In this document: positions 51,864-60,007 of the stretch, piece after piece
How the letters are laid out: each line of letters opens with the position of its first letter
How positions within the stretch are numbered: position 1 is the first letter of the stretch
Source of the DNA: Cecembia rubra
Lineage (GTDB): Bacteria; Bacteroidota; Bacteroidia; Cytophagales; Cyclobacteriaceae
Assembly (NCBI RefSeq): GCF_003014575.1
Contig: NZ_PYGF01000009.1
Location: 62,001 to 126,000 of the forward strand
DNA length: 64,000 nt
Direction: 5' to 3'
Notes under the pieces: generated by a model
Seen by the model: the letters and a program-made list of their open reading frames with translations, nothing else
Database searches by the model: none
Told to the model about the DNA's origin: nothing
Position numbers and translations under genes: made by a program

Positions 51864-53072
51864 TTAAATTTTGACAGGGATTTTTTTGATTCCTTCTAGA
51901 ATTATTTTGGCAATCTGTTCTTTAGGCAATACATCAGATTCAATGGCAGACCCATCTTCGAAGAAAAGACTCACTTTATTGGTGTCAAGCTGGAAACCTG
52001 CCCCTTTCTGGCGCATAGAGTTGAGAATGATCATGTCAAATTTTTTCTTCTCAAGTTTTTGCTTGGCGTGAAATACTTCGTTTTCTGTTTCCAAAGCAAA
52101 TCCTATATGCAATTGATGTGGCCGCTTTATTTTGCCTAAGCTGTAAGCGATATCTACATTTTTGACCAGAGCAATGGTCATGTCTGCACCTTCTTTTTTG
52201 ATTTTCTCGCTGGCAACATTTTTAGGAGCATAATCTGCCACTGCTGCAGCGAAGACGCAGATGTCCATCTTTTCATGCAACTGGGATGACTCTTCATACA
52301 TCTCATTTGCACTTTTTACTGGATAGATTTTAATAGAAGGGCTTTTAGGTTTTTTTGCCCCGGCACCAAGTACCAAATGAACTTCTGCACCTGAATTTGC
52401 AAAGGCATCAGCGATGGCTGCACCCATTTTTCCGCTGGAGTGATTGCTTATAAAGCGCACAGGGTCAATTGCCTCTTGGGTAGGCCCAGAGGTAATTAAA
52501 ACCCTTTTGCCTACAAAATCTTGATTGTGATGGAAATGTGCAATGACTTTTTCCAAAATATGCTCGGGTTCCATTAGTCTCCCCTGTCCTGAAAGGCCAC
52601 TTGCCAATTCGCCGCTTTCAGCGTCAAGAATGATATTGCCATATGAAACCAATTTTTCAAGATTTCCTCTGACAGAGGGATGTTGGTACATGTCCAGGTC
52701 CATGGCAGGGGCTACCATCACGGGGCACCTGGCAGATAGATAAGTCGCTGCCAGTAAATTATCGCATAAACCATTAGCTAGTTTTCCGAGTGTATTGGCA
52801 CTAATGGGAGCAATTAAAAATAAATCAGCCCAAAGGCCTAAATCAACGTGGTTGGTCCAAGAGCCTGTTTTTGGATCAAAAAAGTCATGGTAAACAGGTT
52901 TTTTGGATAAAGTTGCCAGAGTTAAAGGAGTAATAAAGTCAAGAGCAGAAGTACTCATGATGATTTGTACTTCTGCTCCTTCTTTTACTAATAATCGGGT
53001 GAGATGGGCCGCTTTGTAGGCCGCTATACTACCAGTTACACCTAATAAAATATTTTTTCCTTCTAAAAGCAT
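51864..53072 (-). CDS. coaBC: Bifunctional phosphopantothenoylcysteine decarboxylase / phosphopantothenate-cysteine ligase
   Basis: 402 residues. The CoaC flavoprotein half (about 1-180) has GVTGSIAAYKAA, the catalytic His75 in TNHVDLG, SANTLGKLANGLCDNLL and PVMVAPAMDLDMY. The CoaB half (about 188-400) has LITSGPTQEAIDPVRFISNHSSGKMG (positions 193-218, key residues TSGPT and NHSSGKMG) and VAAVADYAP. Together they make 4-phosphopantetheine for coenzyme A. The start codon shares one base with the rpoZ stop (TAATG), indicating translational coupling. Confidence 0.96.
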   Translation of the reverse strand: MLLEGKNILLGVTGSIAAYKAAHLTRLLVKEGAEVQIIMSTSALDFITPLTLATLSKKPVYHDFFDPKTGSWTNHVDLGLWADLFLIAPISANTLGKLANGLCDNLLAATYLSARCPVMVAPAMDLDMYQHPSVRGNLEKLVSYGNIILDAESGELASGLSGQGRLMEPEHILEKVIAHFHHNQDFVGKRVLITSGPTQEAIDPVRFISNHSSGKMGAAIADAFANSGAEVHLVLGAGAKKPKSPSIKIYPVKSANEMYEESSQLHEKMDICVFAAAVADYAPKNVASEKIKKEGADMTIALVKNVDIAYSLGKIKRPHQLHIGFALETENEVFHAKQKLEKKKFDMIILNSMRQKGAGFQLDTNKVSLFFEDGSAIESDVLPKEQIAKIILEGIKKIPVKI

Positions 53073-53386
53073 TATTCTTCAATAGTTTCGTCCGGATGAC
53101 GGAAATATAATTTCCCCTCCAAGAACTCTTCCATTGCTAATGTACTAGGTTTTGGCATCCTTTCATAAAACTTTGAGATTTCTATTTGCTCTTTGTTTTC
53201 AAAAACCTCTTCCAAATTGTCCACAGTGGAGGCAAATTCAGAAAGTTTATTGTTCAACTCTTCCTTCATAGAAGATGAAATCTGCTTTGCCCTTTGGCCA
53301 ATGATATGTATGGATTCATAAACATTGCCTGTAGGTTCTGAAATTTTGTCCAGATCTCTTGTGATGATGGATGGATTGATGGCCAT
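53072..53386 (-). CDS. rpoZ: DNA-directed RNA polymerase omega-like subunit
   Basis: 104 residues. The Bacteroidota form of the omega subunit: SIITRDLDKISEPTGNVYES, then IIGQRAKQI in the conserved central helix, and a longer acidic C-terminal tail (MEEFLEGKLYFRHPDETIEE). It stabilises beta-prime in RNA polymerase. It lies between bamD (25 bp) and coaBC (1-bp overlap), the same order as in other Bacteroidota and as the coaBC neighbours elsewhere. Confidence 0.9.
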   Translation of the reverse strand: MAINPSIITRDLDKISEPTGNVYESIHIIGQRAKQISSSMKEELNNKLSEFASTVDNLEEVFENKEQIEISKFYERMPKPSTLAMEEFLEGKLYFRHPDETIEE

Positions 53387-53411
53387 ATGTTGATTGATTT
53401 AAGATTTCAGT

Positions 53412-54329
53412 TTAATTATTTCTCTCGTTGATTTCTGAGGTGGGGGTTGTGTTGTCCTCTTCCTCCAATTTGGCTTTAGCCAAAGCCTCCTCATATTCTT
53501 TTTTTATCTTAATATGAGATGCAAGTTCTTTTTCTGCTTTACTTACAAGCGGCTGAATGGCCCCAAAGTACTTGCTTTCAGGATATCTTCTTTTGAATTG
53601 ATCAGCAAATTTAAAGACATCATTCAACCTATCCTCTTTCTTATCAAAGACACTTCGTTGTCCATAACTGAGGGATACTTCAACCAGCTTGTAAGCCAGT
53701 TCCTCGTTGTATTTGCTATCAGGAAAATCCTTTGCAAAATTTTGGAAATTAATGATGCATGCCCTGTAAAAATCGCCTGGATAGAGTCCTTCAGTCAATC
53801 TTAAGTAAAGCATGGATTCTTGATAGGCTTTTTCCTCAAACCTTTTTTGCAGATCTTCAATCATGCTCATCGCACGTTCATATGAATCCGATTGAGGGAA
53901 TCTGTTGATAAATAACTGAATAGCATTTACTGCATCTCTACTACTTTTTTGATCAAGATTGTAATCTGGTGAGTCCAAATACAGAGAATATGCATTCATG
54001 AATAAAGCCTCTTCTGCTAAAGGGCTTCTGTTGTAGGTCTGATAAAAAGTATTGAAATAACCTGCTGCTTCAATGTACCTTTTGGTCCTGAAGTGGCTGT
54101 ATGCATAATTAAAATCTGCCAGTTCAGCTTTCTCACTTCCCCTTATCACAGGAAGTATTTTATCATAAAGGATAATAGCCCTGCTGTATTCCCCTCTATT
54201 GTAGTAGTCATTGGCGGCATCGTATAGTTGCTCCCAATTGGTGCTTTTTTCCAATTTGTAGAACTTACCACAGGAGGACATTGCCACCAGGATAAATAGA
54301 AGGACTATAGTTAGTTTGTTTACTTTCAT
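53412..54329 (-). CDS. bamD: Outer membrane protein assembly factor BamD
   Basis: 305 residues with a lipoprotein signal (lipobox SSC, Cys20). TPR repeats run from about 30 to 250: NWEQLYDAANDYYNRGEYSRAI, FNYAYSHFRTKRYIEAAGYF, EALFMNAYSLY, NFAKDFPDSKYNEELAYKL and the KRRYPESKYF end. BamD supports BamA in folding beta-barrels such as SusC and PorP. It leads the bamD-rpoZ-coaBC-porD-recN set and has an exact promoter directly upstream. Confidence 0.92.
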   Translation of the reverse strand: MKVNKLTIVLLFILVAMSSCGKFYKLEKSTNWEQLYDAANDYYNRGEYSRAIILYDKILPVIRGSEKAELADFNYAYSHFRTKRYIEAAGYFNTFYQTYNRSPLAEEALFMNAYSLYLDSPDYNLDQKSSRDAVNAIQLFINRFPQSDSYERAMSMIEDLQKRFEEKAYQESMLYLRLTEGLYPGDFYRACIINFQNFAKDFPDSKYNEELAYKLVEVSLSYGQRSVFDKKEDRLNDVFKFADQFKRRYPESKYFGAIQPLVSKAEKELASHIKIKKEYEEALAKAKLEEEDNTTPTSEINERNN

Positions 54330-54343
54330 GATTTTTGGAGGCG

Positions 54344-54374
54344 CAAATATAAGGGATAAATCATTGTTATCAAA
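54344..54374 (-). promoter_or_regulatory. Promoter of the bamD cluster
   Basis: Minus strand: TTTG (54371-54374), 19-bp spacer, TATATTTG (54344-54351). Both boxes and the spacing match the Bacteroidota consensus exactly. The -7 box ends 14 bp before the ATG, so the leader would be only about 8-10 bases. Confidence 0.65.
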
Positions 54375-54398
54375 TTAAACCAATGGCGCTTAATAGGT

Positions 54399-55106
54399 TT
54401 ACTTCTTGACAACGAGCTTTTTGGTGACTATATTTTTATTATCTACAAATAAGGTGTAAAAATATACCCCTGGATTGAAGTCTGCCACATTGATGACCAG
54501 AGTTTTTTGTGACGGATCCAGTTGATATTCTGCGACAGGATTTCCTATGAAACTATTGATAGATATTTTAGCCTTGGCATTGGGATTTTTGAATTGATAA
54601 TCAATTTGTGCAAATCTATGGCTTGGGTTAGGATATACACTTCCCAGAGATATATCCTTATGGTTTGTTTCGTCTTCTACCGGATTATACACTTCATAAA
54701 TTGCCTCGATTTGAAATACATCCCGGACGTTGCTGAGGTTGCTGAATTGAAGGTCAAAACTTCCTTTAACTTCACTGATTCCCATATCAAATTCAAGATA
54801 TAAATCTGTGAAAATTTCATTGGGTTCTAATATGATTTTAACCTTGTTTAATTCTTTTTTAGGATCGTAGCATTTATCTCCAATACAGATTTTGACGTTT
54901 TGGGAAGATCCTATATTTCCTCTCAAAAATTTCAGGACATATTCTTTGGATTGATTGGATTCGTTTTGGATAATAAGAGATTGTCTTTGGGAGGTGCCTA
55001 TTTTACCGCTGAACTCAATATTTTCGGACAATACCCGCACCTGAGCAAAACCCATAATTGGGATTAGCATAATCATGCAGGTGAGTAATGCGAAAATATT
55101 TTTCAT
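54399..55106 (-). CDS. T9SS type A sorting domain protein
   Basis: 235 residues. A signal peptide ends at IMGFA with Gln at +1. Residues about 24-150 form a beta-rich domain of unknown type. The C-terminal ~85 residues are a type A sorting domain: SVYPNPSHRFAQIDYQF, then a Pro/Asn-rich strand, FNPGVYFYTLFVDNK and the Lys-rich end VTKKLVVKK. It should be exported by the T9SS and anchored after removal of this domain. It stands alone; the promoter of bamD lies just downstream. Confidence 0.9.
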   Translation of the reverse strand: MKNIFALLTCMIMLIPIMGFAQVRVLSENIEFSGKIGTSQRQSLIIQNESNQSKEYVLKFLRGNIGSSQNVKICIGDKCYDPKKELNKVKIILEPNEIFTDLYLEFDMGISEVKGSFDLQFSNLSNVRDVFQIEAIYEVYNPVEDETNHKDISLGSVYPNPSHRFAQIDYQFKNPNAKAKISINSFIGNPVAEYQLDPSQKTLVINVADFNPGVYFYTLFVDNKNIVTKKLVVKK

Positions 55107-55280
55107 GTAAAGTTGTAATCAATAAGCCTAAAATTTTATTTTCCTGAGTGTCTAGTTCTAATACGTATAAATTTACCAAATTGGTTCGAACTTGTGATCA
55201 CTTTTGGGTTAAATTTTGTTAACCTCAGTGAAATTTTTTTCAGCTTAATTCGTTCTCAAAAAATTTTCGTTTCTCTCTGT

Positions 55281-56918
55281 TTAATTCGGTTTATTTTTCT
55301 CCTGTGAATTTAACTTTTCCTGTATAGATTTTTGTATTTCCTCCTCATCTGGAAAGGGTATGGTGATTTCAGGTTGTTCAAAAAGATTCTTTTGTTCTTC
55401 TTCCCTTCTCTTTGGGGTTCTCCATGCAAAAATCTGTTCCATACTTGGTTTTTCCTCTTCCCTCCAGACAAAACCTTCGAGTTTTTTATCCTCCTCCTTG
55501 ATCATATGAGGGGGGTTAAATGCTCCTTCTGGTTTAACCAACCAATTGATTCTTTTTATGTTACCTTCTTCAAAAAACATCATGATGTTGGCGCAGAGCA
55601 TTTTATTCATGCCTCTAAGAACAGAATCCCCTATTATGTCAAAGTAAATGGATTCCCCATTTCCTTCAACATGAAACCGGCTTATTTGACCTTCTGTAAA
55701 ATAGCCGGTCATTTTCCGTCCTTTGATCTGATTGAAGTTACCTAAAGTGTCTTTGGTAATATTAAAAGCCCTTCTGTTGAGGTATACCCTCTCGATCTCT
55801 TCATTGGCTATCAAGAAACGGACACTGTCTGCTGTGATCTGACTTTTGTCATTCCAAATGACAGGGTCTTTATAAAGGAAAATTGTAGAATCAGAGTATA
55901 TATATGCCAAGGAATCTGTAATGCCGTAAAGGTCAGATTTGATCATTTTGACTCTGTTGAATGCCAATAAATATCGTTCATTTGCATTTTCACTATCTTG
56001 GGAAATCAATGTGTCAGCAATCATGAAAAGGGTGTCTTTTTCAAAGTATTTCTGCACCATTGCATTGCCATAAACTAAGCTATATTTCCGGTCTTCCCAG
56101 TATTTTCCCTCTTCACCAAAAATTTCTACTTCCCTTTCTTTATTGAACAAACTGACATTTATTCTTCCCTCATAGTATTTTGTCAATTCATCATAAAAAA
56201 GGATTTCTGCATAAACTTTGCTGGTTTCAGTCTCTACATCTCCCTCATAGAAGCGGAATTGTTTTCTTTCTGTATCGTAAAAACTCCCTTTTTGAGCATT
56301 TAATTTATCCCCTTCTGCAGATACAATATTAGTCAGACCTACTGTTTCTGCAGTTTTAGGAACAGTCATGTATATCAAAAAATTGGTTTTCATAGTATAG
56401 TCAGGATTCACTAAGATGACATCATCAGTGAAAGTAATCCGCTCAATCCTTGTGTCATATGAGGCATTGATACTGGTTAGGACATTGGTAGAATCGACTA
56501 CCTTGCCATTGTTAAAATAGTTGGCTATGCCAGACTCCCTGTTGTAATCCAAAAAATCTGTGTATAATGTGGTTTCCTCATTTTTGAAAACAACATTATT
56601 TCGAAGCTTTGCGATTTTTGTGAACCCATCGTATTCAGCATAATTGCTGGTAGTGACTACCGGGTCTTTGGTATCCACTATCCTTACCCTTCCATAAAGC
56701 TTAGCCCTGTTCTCCGCTCTGAAAAAGTGGGCAGAATCACAATAAATGAGCGAGTTTTGGTGCTTCATCCTGACATTATTGATAAGTCTCTCAAATCCAC
56801 TGGCCCCCTGCAAGAGATCAGCTTGTTGGATTTCAAGCATATTGCTCTGTTGGGCCAATGCTGCAGAAACAAATAATAGGCAAACAGAAAGAAGAAAGAA
56901 TTTGGACTTTTTTATCAT
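55281..56918 (-). CDS. OstA-like (LptA/LptD N-terminal fold) protein
   Basis: 545 residues. A signal peptide ends at SAALA with Gln at +1. The repeated beta-strands (NVRMKHQNSLIYCDSAHFF, LYGRVRIVDTKDPVVTTSNYAEY, KLRNNVVFKNEETTLYTDFLDYN, given as short blocks) match the OstA/LptA fold of the LPS transport bridge, doubled in length relative to LptA. The last ~100 residues are acidic and charged. It probably helps move lipopolysaccharide across the periplasm; no lptD barrel is attached. It is divergent from tilS with 49 bp between starts. Confidence 0.88.
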   Translation of the reverse strand: MIKKSKFFLLSVCLLFVSAALAQQSNMLEIQQADLLQGASGFERLINNVRMKHQNSLIYCDSAHFFRAENRAKLYGRVRIVDTKDPVVTTSNYAEYDGFTKIAKLRNNVVFKNEETTLYTDFLDYNRESGIANYFNNGKVVDSTNVLTSINASYDTRIERITFTDDVILVNPDYTMKTNFLIYMTVPKTAETVGLTNIVSAEGDKLNAQKGSFYDTERKQFRFYEGDVETETSKVYAEILFYDELTKYYEGRINVSLFNKEREVEIFGEEGKYWEDRKYSLVYGNAMVQKYFEKDTLFMIADTLISQDSENANERYLLAFNRVKMIKSDLYGITDSLAYIYSDSTIFLYKDPVIWNDKSQITADSVRFLIANEEIERVYLNRRAFNITKDTLGNFNQIKGRKMTGYFTEGQISRFHVEGNGESIYFDIIGDSVLRGMNKMLCANIMMFFEEGNIKRINWLVKPEGAFNPPHMIKEEDKKLEGFVWREEEKPSMEQIFAWRTPKRREEEQKNLFEQPEITIPFPDEEEIQKSIQEKLNSQEKNKPN

Positions 56919-56936
56919 TTGAATTCAACTCAGCGA

Positions 56937-56963
56937 CAAAATTAGCTAAAAATGATATTTTTG
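56937..56963. promoter_or_regulatory. Divergent -7 boxes of ostA-like and tilS
   Basis: Minus strand TAATTTTG (56937-56944) faces the OstA-like gene; plus strand TATTTTTG (56956-56963) faces tilS. Both match TAnnTTTG exactly, but neither has a clear TTTG partner. The tilS box ends only 4 bp before the ATG, so the tilS mRNA would be almost leaderless. Confidence 0.4.
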
Positions 56964-56967
56964 GGTT

Positions 56968-58290
56968 ATGGTAAGTCTTTTTATCGAACATATACGGATA
57001 AAAAATCTTTTAGATCCACAATCCACCTATTTATTGGGCCTGAGTGGGGGGGTAGACAGTGTAGCTTTGGGATATTTGCTTAAAGAGGCTAACATTAATT
57101 TTGAAGTGGCCCATGTAAATTATGGTCTACGTGGTGAAGAAAGTGACGGGGATGAAAATTTTGTAAAAAATTTGGCCGAAAAATGGGGGATTCCCTTTCA
57201 TTTGAAGAAAGTTGACAGTAAAATTTTTGAATTGAGGGATTCTTCAATACAAATGATCGCCAGAGATATTCGGTATGATTGGTTTGAAGAACTCATAGGT
57301 CTAAGAAACCTTCAAGGAGTATTGGTGGCACATCATTTTGAGGATCAGATAGAGACTGTTTTTCTTAATTTGTTGAGGGGTACCGGGATAGAAGGACTGT
57401 ATGGTATGTCGGATAGAAGGGGAAAGATTATCAGGCCATTGCTTCCTTTTCATAGGGCTGAAATCCTCAAATTCATGACCTCATACGGTTATCAATGGAG
57501 AGAGGATAGCTCCAACCTCAAAAGCGAATACAAAAGGAATTTTCTTAGGAATGAAGTACTGCCCTTAATTGAAGCCAAATTTCCTGAAGGGATCAACAGT
57601 TTGGACAACAGCTTCAAGAGGATCAAGGATACAGGGAAAGCATTTTTCTATCTTTATGACTTGTGGAAAGACGAATTTGTACTTCATCAGGAAGGATATC
57701 AAATGTTGGAATACAGGAGTTTTATCAATTTGCCTGGAAAACATTCACTTTTGTATTATTGGTTAAGGGATTATGGCTTTGGAATATCTGATGTTGAGAA
57801 TATTCTTGAAACTGCAGAAAACGGTTTGTCAGGAAAAGTCTTTTATACCAGGGAATTTACCCTTAACGTAGACCGTGAACGCTTGATTTTAGGCAAGAAG
57901 GATATTGAATGGGAACCGGTAAATATTGAGCGGGCTGATATTAGATTAGATCTAAATATTGGAAGGTATGATCTCCTTCATGTTAAAGGGGATTTCGAAA
58001 TAGACAAGAATTCAGAAAATGCGATGTTGGACAGTGATAAACTTTCCTTTCCGCTTGTCGTTAGGAGATGGGAGATGGGGGATAAATTGGTCCCTTTAGG
58101 GATGAAATCAGAAAAGAAAGTGTCTGATTTATTGATAGATTTGAAAGTTCCTTTAATAGAAAAGAAAAAAGTAGCTGTACTATTGAGCGGAAATGAGGTG
58201 GTTTGGGTTTTGGGATATAGGATAAGCGACAAATTCAAATGTGATTCCTCTACCAAAAATATTCTGTACTTTAAAAAGATATCTTCATGA
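56968..58290 (+). CDS. tilS: tRNA(Ile)-lysidine synthetase
   Basis: 440 residues. The PP-loop ATP motif SGGVDS is at 26-31, with AHVNYGLRGEESDGDENF, MIARDIRYDWFEEL and AHHFEDQIETVFLNLLRGTG as family blocks. The C-terminal ~100 residues form the tRNA-binding extension (VRRWEMGDKLVPLGM). The enzyme puts lysine on C34 of tRNA-Ile(CAU) so that it reads AUA. Its last four bases overlap the start of the cyclic-nucleotide-binding gene (ATGA). Confidence 0.95.
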   Translation: MVSLFIEHIRIKNLLDPQSTYLLGLSGGVDSVALGYLLKEANINFEVAHVNYGLRGEESDGDENFVKNLAEKWGIPFHLKKVDSKIFELRDSSIQMIARDIRYDWFEELIGLRNLQGVLVAHHFEDQIETVFLNLLRGTGIEGLYGMSDRRGKIIRPLLPFHRAEILKFMTSYGYQWREDSSNLKSEYKRNFLRNEVLPLIEAKFPEGINSLDNSFKRIKDTGKAFFYLYDLWKDEFVLHQEGYQMLEYRSFINLPGKHSLLYYWLRDYGFGISDVENILETAENGLSGKVFYTREFTLNVDRERLILGKKDIEWEPVNIERADIRLDLNIGRYDLLHVKGDFEIDKNSENAMLDSDKLSFPLVVRRWEMGDKLVPLGMKSEKKVSDLLIDLKVPLIEKKKVAVLLSGNEVVWVLGYRISDKFKCDSSTKNILYFKKISS

Positions 58291-58823
58291 TCAATCCGTT
58301 TTCAAGAACTTTTAATGTCGGTGAACTGGAAACTTTTCAGTTTTTATCCCAGGTGATGCTTTTTGAAAGGCTTAAAAATATGGAAATGGCTAGATTCCTA
58401 ACAGCTCTGCACCAAAGAAAATACACAAGGGATGAAGTTGTGTTTTTTAGTGGAGATCCTAGTCAAGCGCTGTACATCGTAAAATCGGGAAGGATCAACC
58501 TGACCATTGACATAAAGGATAATTTTGAAATCATTAATGAGGTCAATAAAGGGGAGGCTTTTGGTGAAAATACCCTGCTGGAAAATGTAACCAGAATATA
58601 TACCGCAATTGTTGCCTCTGAAGAGGCTGAGCTTTTAGTAATTCCCCATTTTGCCATTCAGGAAGTCTTTGACAGCTATCCCAAGATCAAAGCAAAAATG
58701 ATGACTTCCTTGGCCGAGTTTTATAATCAGAACAATAGGCGGCTGTTCAAATCTTATAAGACCTCTTTTGGGTTTTTTAATCTTCAGGAGATGTTTGACC
58801 GAAACAAAGAGGAAACCAGATAG
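58287..58823 (+). CDS. Cyclic-nucleotide-binding domain protein without a DNA-binding domain
   Basis: 178 residues. A Crp-type sensor domain covers about 30-145: FFSGDPSQALYIVKSGRINL, then NKGEAFGENTLLENVTRIYTAIVASEEAELLVIP (short blocks) containing the FGE phosphate-binding-cassette signature. After it only a helical tail remains and there is no HTH, so it is not a Crp/Fnr regulator. The start overlaps tilS by 4 bp (ATGA), which couples translation. Role unknown; a partner-binding regulator responding to a nucleotide is likely. Homologues of this cNMP-only type are known in Bacteroidota. Confidence 0.82.
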   Translation: MINPFSRTFNVGELETFQFLSQVMLFERLKNMEMARFLTALHQRKYTRDEVVFFSGDPSQALYIVKSGRINLTIDIKDNFEIINEVNKGEAFGENTLLENVTRIYTAIVASEEAELLVIPHFAIQEVFDSYPKIKAKMMTSLAEFYNQNNRRLFKSYKTSFGFFNLQEMFDRNKEETR

Positions 58824-58971
58824 TTTCACTTCAGCTAGCTATATCATTTAGCAATTACATCCGTATAATTGACAAGTATTCAGGGTGATTGTTTTATTAA
58901 ATCTCCTTTGTTTAATAACTTAGCGACGCTTTTGAAACAAATGTTTAAAACTTAAAAATAAATCCATTATC

Positions 58972-59910
58972 ATGACTAAAGTAACCGTAGTAGGTGCCGG
59001 AAATGTTGGGGCAACCTGTGCAGATGTGTTAGCCTATAGAGAAATCGCTGAACAAATTGTTTTGGTTGATATCAAAGAAGGGGTGGCAGAGGGTAAAGCA
59101 CTGGATATCTGGCAAAAAGCACCTATCAATCAATATGACAGCAGGACAGTAGGAAGTACCAATGATTACAGCAAAACAGCTAATTCTGATGTAGTGGTCA
59201 TCACTTCTGGTCTTCCAAGAAAACCTGGCATGACAAGAGATGACCTTATTGAAACCAATGCTGGTATCGTAAAGTCTGTGACTGAAAATGTGATCAAGCA
59301 CTCTCCAAATGCAATCATCATTGTGGTATCCAATCCGCTGGATGTAATGACTTATCAGGCACACATAACTTCACAGTTGCCAAGAACCAAAGTGATCGGT
59401 ATGGCCGGTATTTTGGATACTGCAAGATACAGGGCGTTCATCGCCGAAGAGCTGAATATTTCTTCTAAAGAAATCCAGGCTATTCTCTTGGGTGGTCATG
59501 GTGACACGATGGTTCCTCTTCCAAGATATACTACTGTAGCGGGTATCCCTGTGACGGAATTGATCTCTAAAGATAAATTGGATGCTATTATCGAAAGAAC
59601 AAAATTCGGTGGAGGGGAATTGGTGAAATTGATGGGAACTTCAGCTTGGTATGCCCCAGGTTCTGCAGCTGCCCAAATGGTTGAATCTATCCTGAAAAAC
59701 CAGAGAAGGGTTTTCCCTGTATGTATCAAGCTTGATGGCGAGTATGGTATAGATGATTGCTATCTTGGTGTGCCGGTAATCCTTGGGAAAAATGGTGTGG
59801 AAAAAGTTATTGAACTTGATCTAAATGCCGATGAAAAAGCCCTTTTGGAAGTTTCCAGAGGTCACGTGAAAGAAGTGATGAATGTATTGGACAAACTGTC
59901 CTCGAAATAA
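58972..59910 (+). CDS. mdh: Malate dehydrogenase
   Basis: 312 residues, lactate/malate dehydrogenase family of the LDH-like MDH type. GAGNVG (8-13) binds NAD, the Arg pair in LPRKPGMTR (Arg83, Arg89) and Arg152 in DTARYR bind the dicarboxylate, and His176 in GGHGDTMVPL is catalytic. It interconverts malate and oxaloacetate in the TCA cycle in the cytoplasm. It is a single gene with a 148-bp leader region and a clear terminator. Confidence 0.96.
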   Translation: MTKVTVVGAGNVGATCADVLAYREIAEQIVLVDIKEGVAEGKALDIWQKAPINQYDSRTVGSTNDYSKTANSDVVVITSGLPRKPGMTRDDLIETNAGIVKSVTENVIKHSPNAIIIVVSNPLDVMTYQAHITSQLPRTKVIGMAGILDTARYRAFIAEELNISSKEIQAILLGGHGDTMVPLPRYTTVAGIPVTELISKDKLDAIIERTKFGGGELVKLMGTSAWYAPGSAAAQMVESILKNQRRVFPVCIKLDGEYGIDDCYLGVPVILGKNGVEKVIELDLNADEKALLEVSRGHVKEVMNVLDKLSSK

Positions 59911-59931
59911 TCAACTATCGAATAGATTATC

Positions 59932-59962
59932 AAAATCCCGATTTTTAATCGGGATTTTTTGT
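59932..59962 (+). terminator. Terminator of mdh
   Basis: AAAATCCCGAT and ATCGGGATTTT form an 11-bp stem with a 4-nt loop, followed by T2GT3. It ends 45 bp before the next start. Confidence 0.88.
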
Positions 59963-60007
59963 TTATTTTGACTCGAAATTGAATCTTCCAAAAAAGAACA
60001 GGATTAA

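Noticed and set aside
55207-55224. GGTTAA / TTAACC inverted repeat upstream of the type A protein
   Set aside because: Short, AT-rich and without T tract or promoter context; likely to occur by chance.
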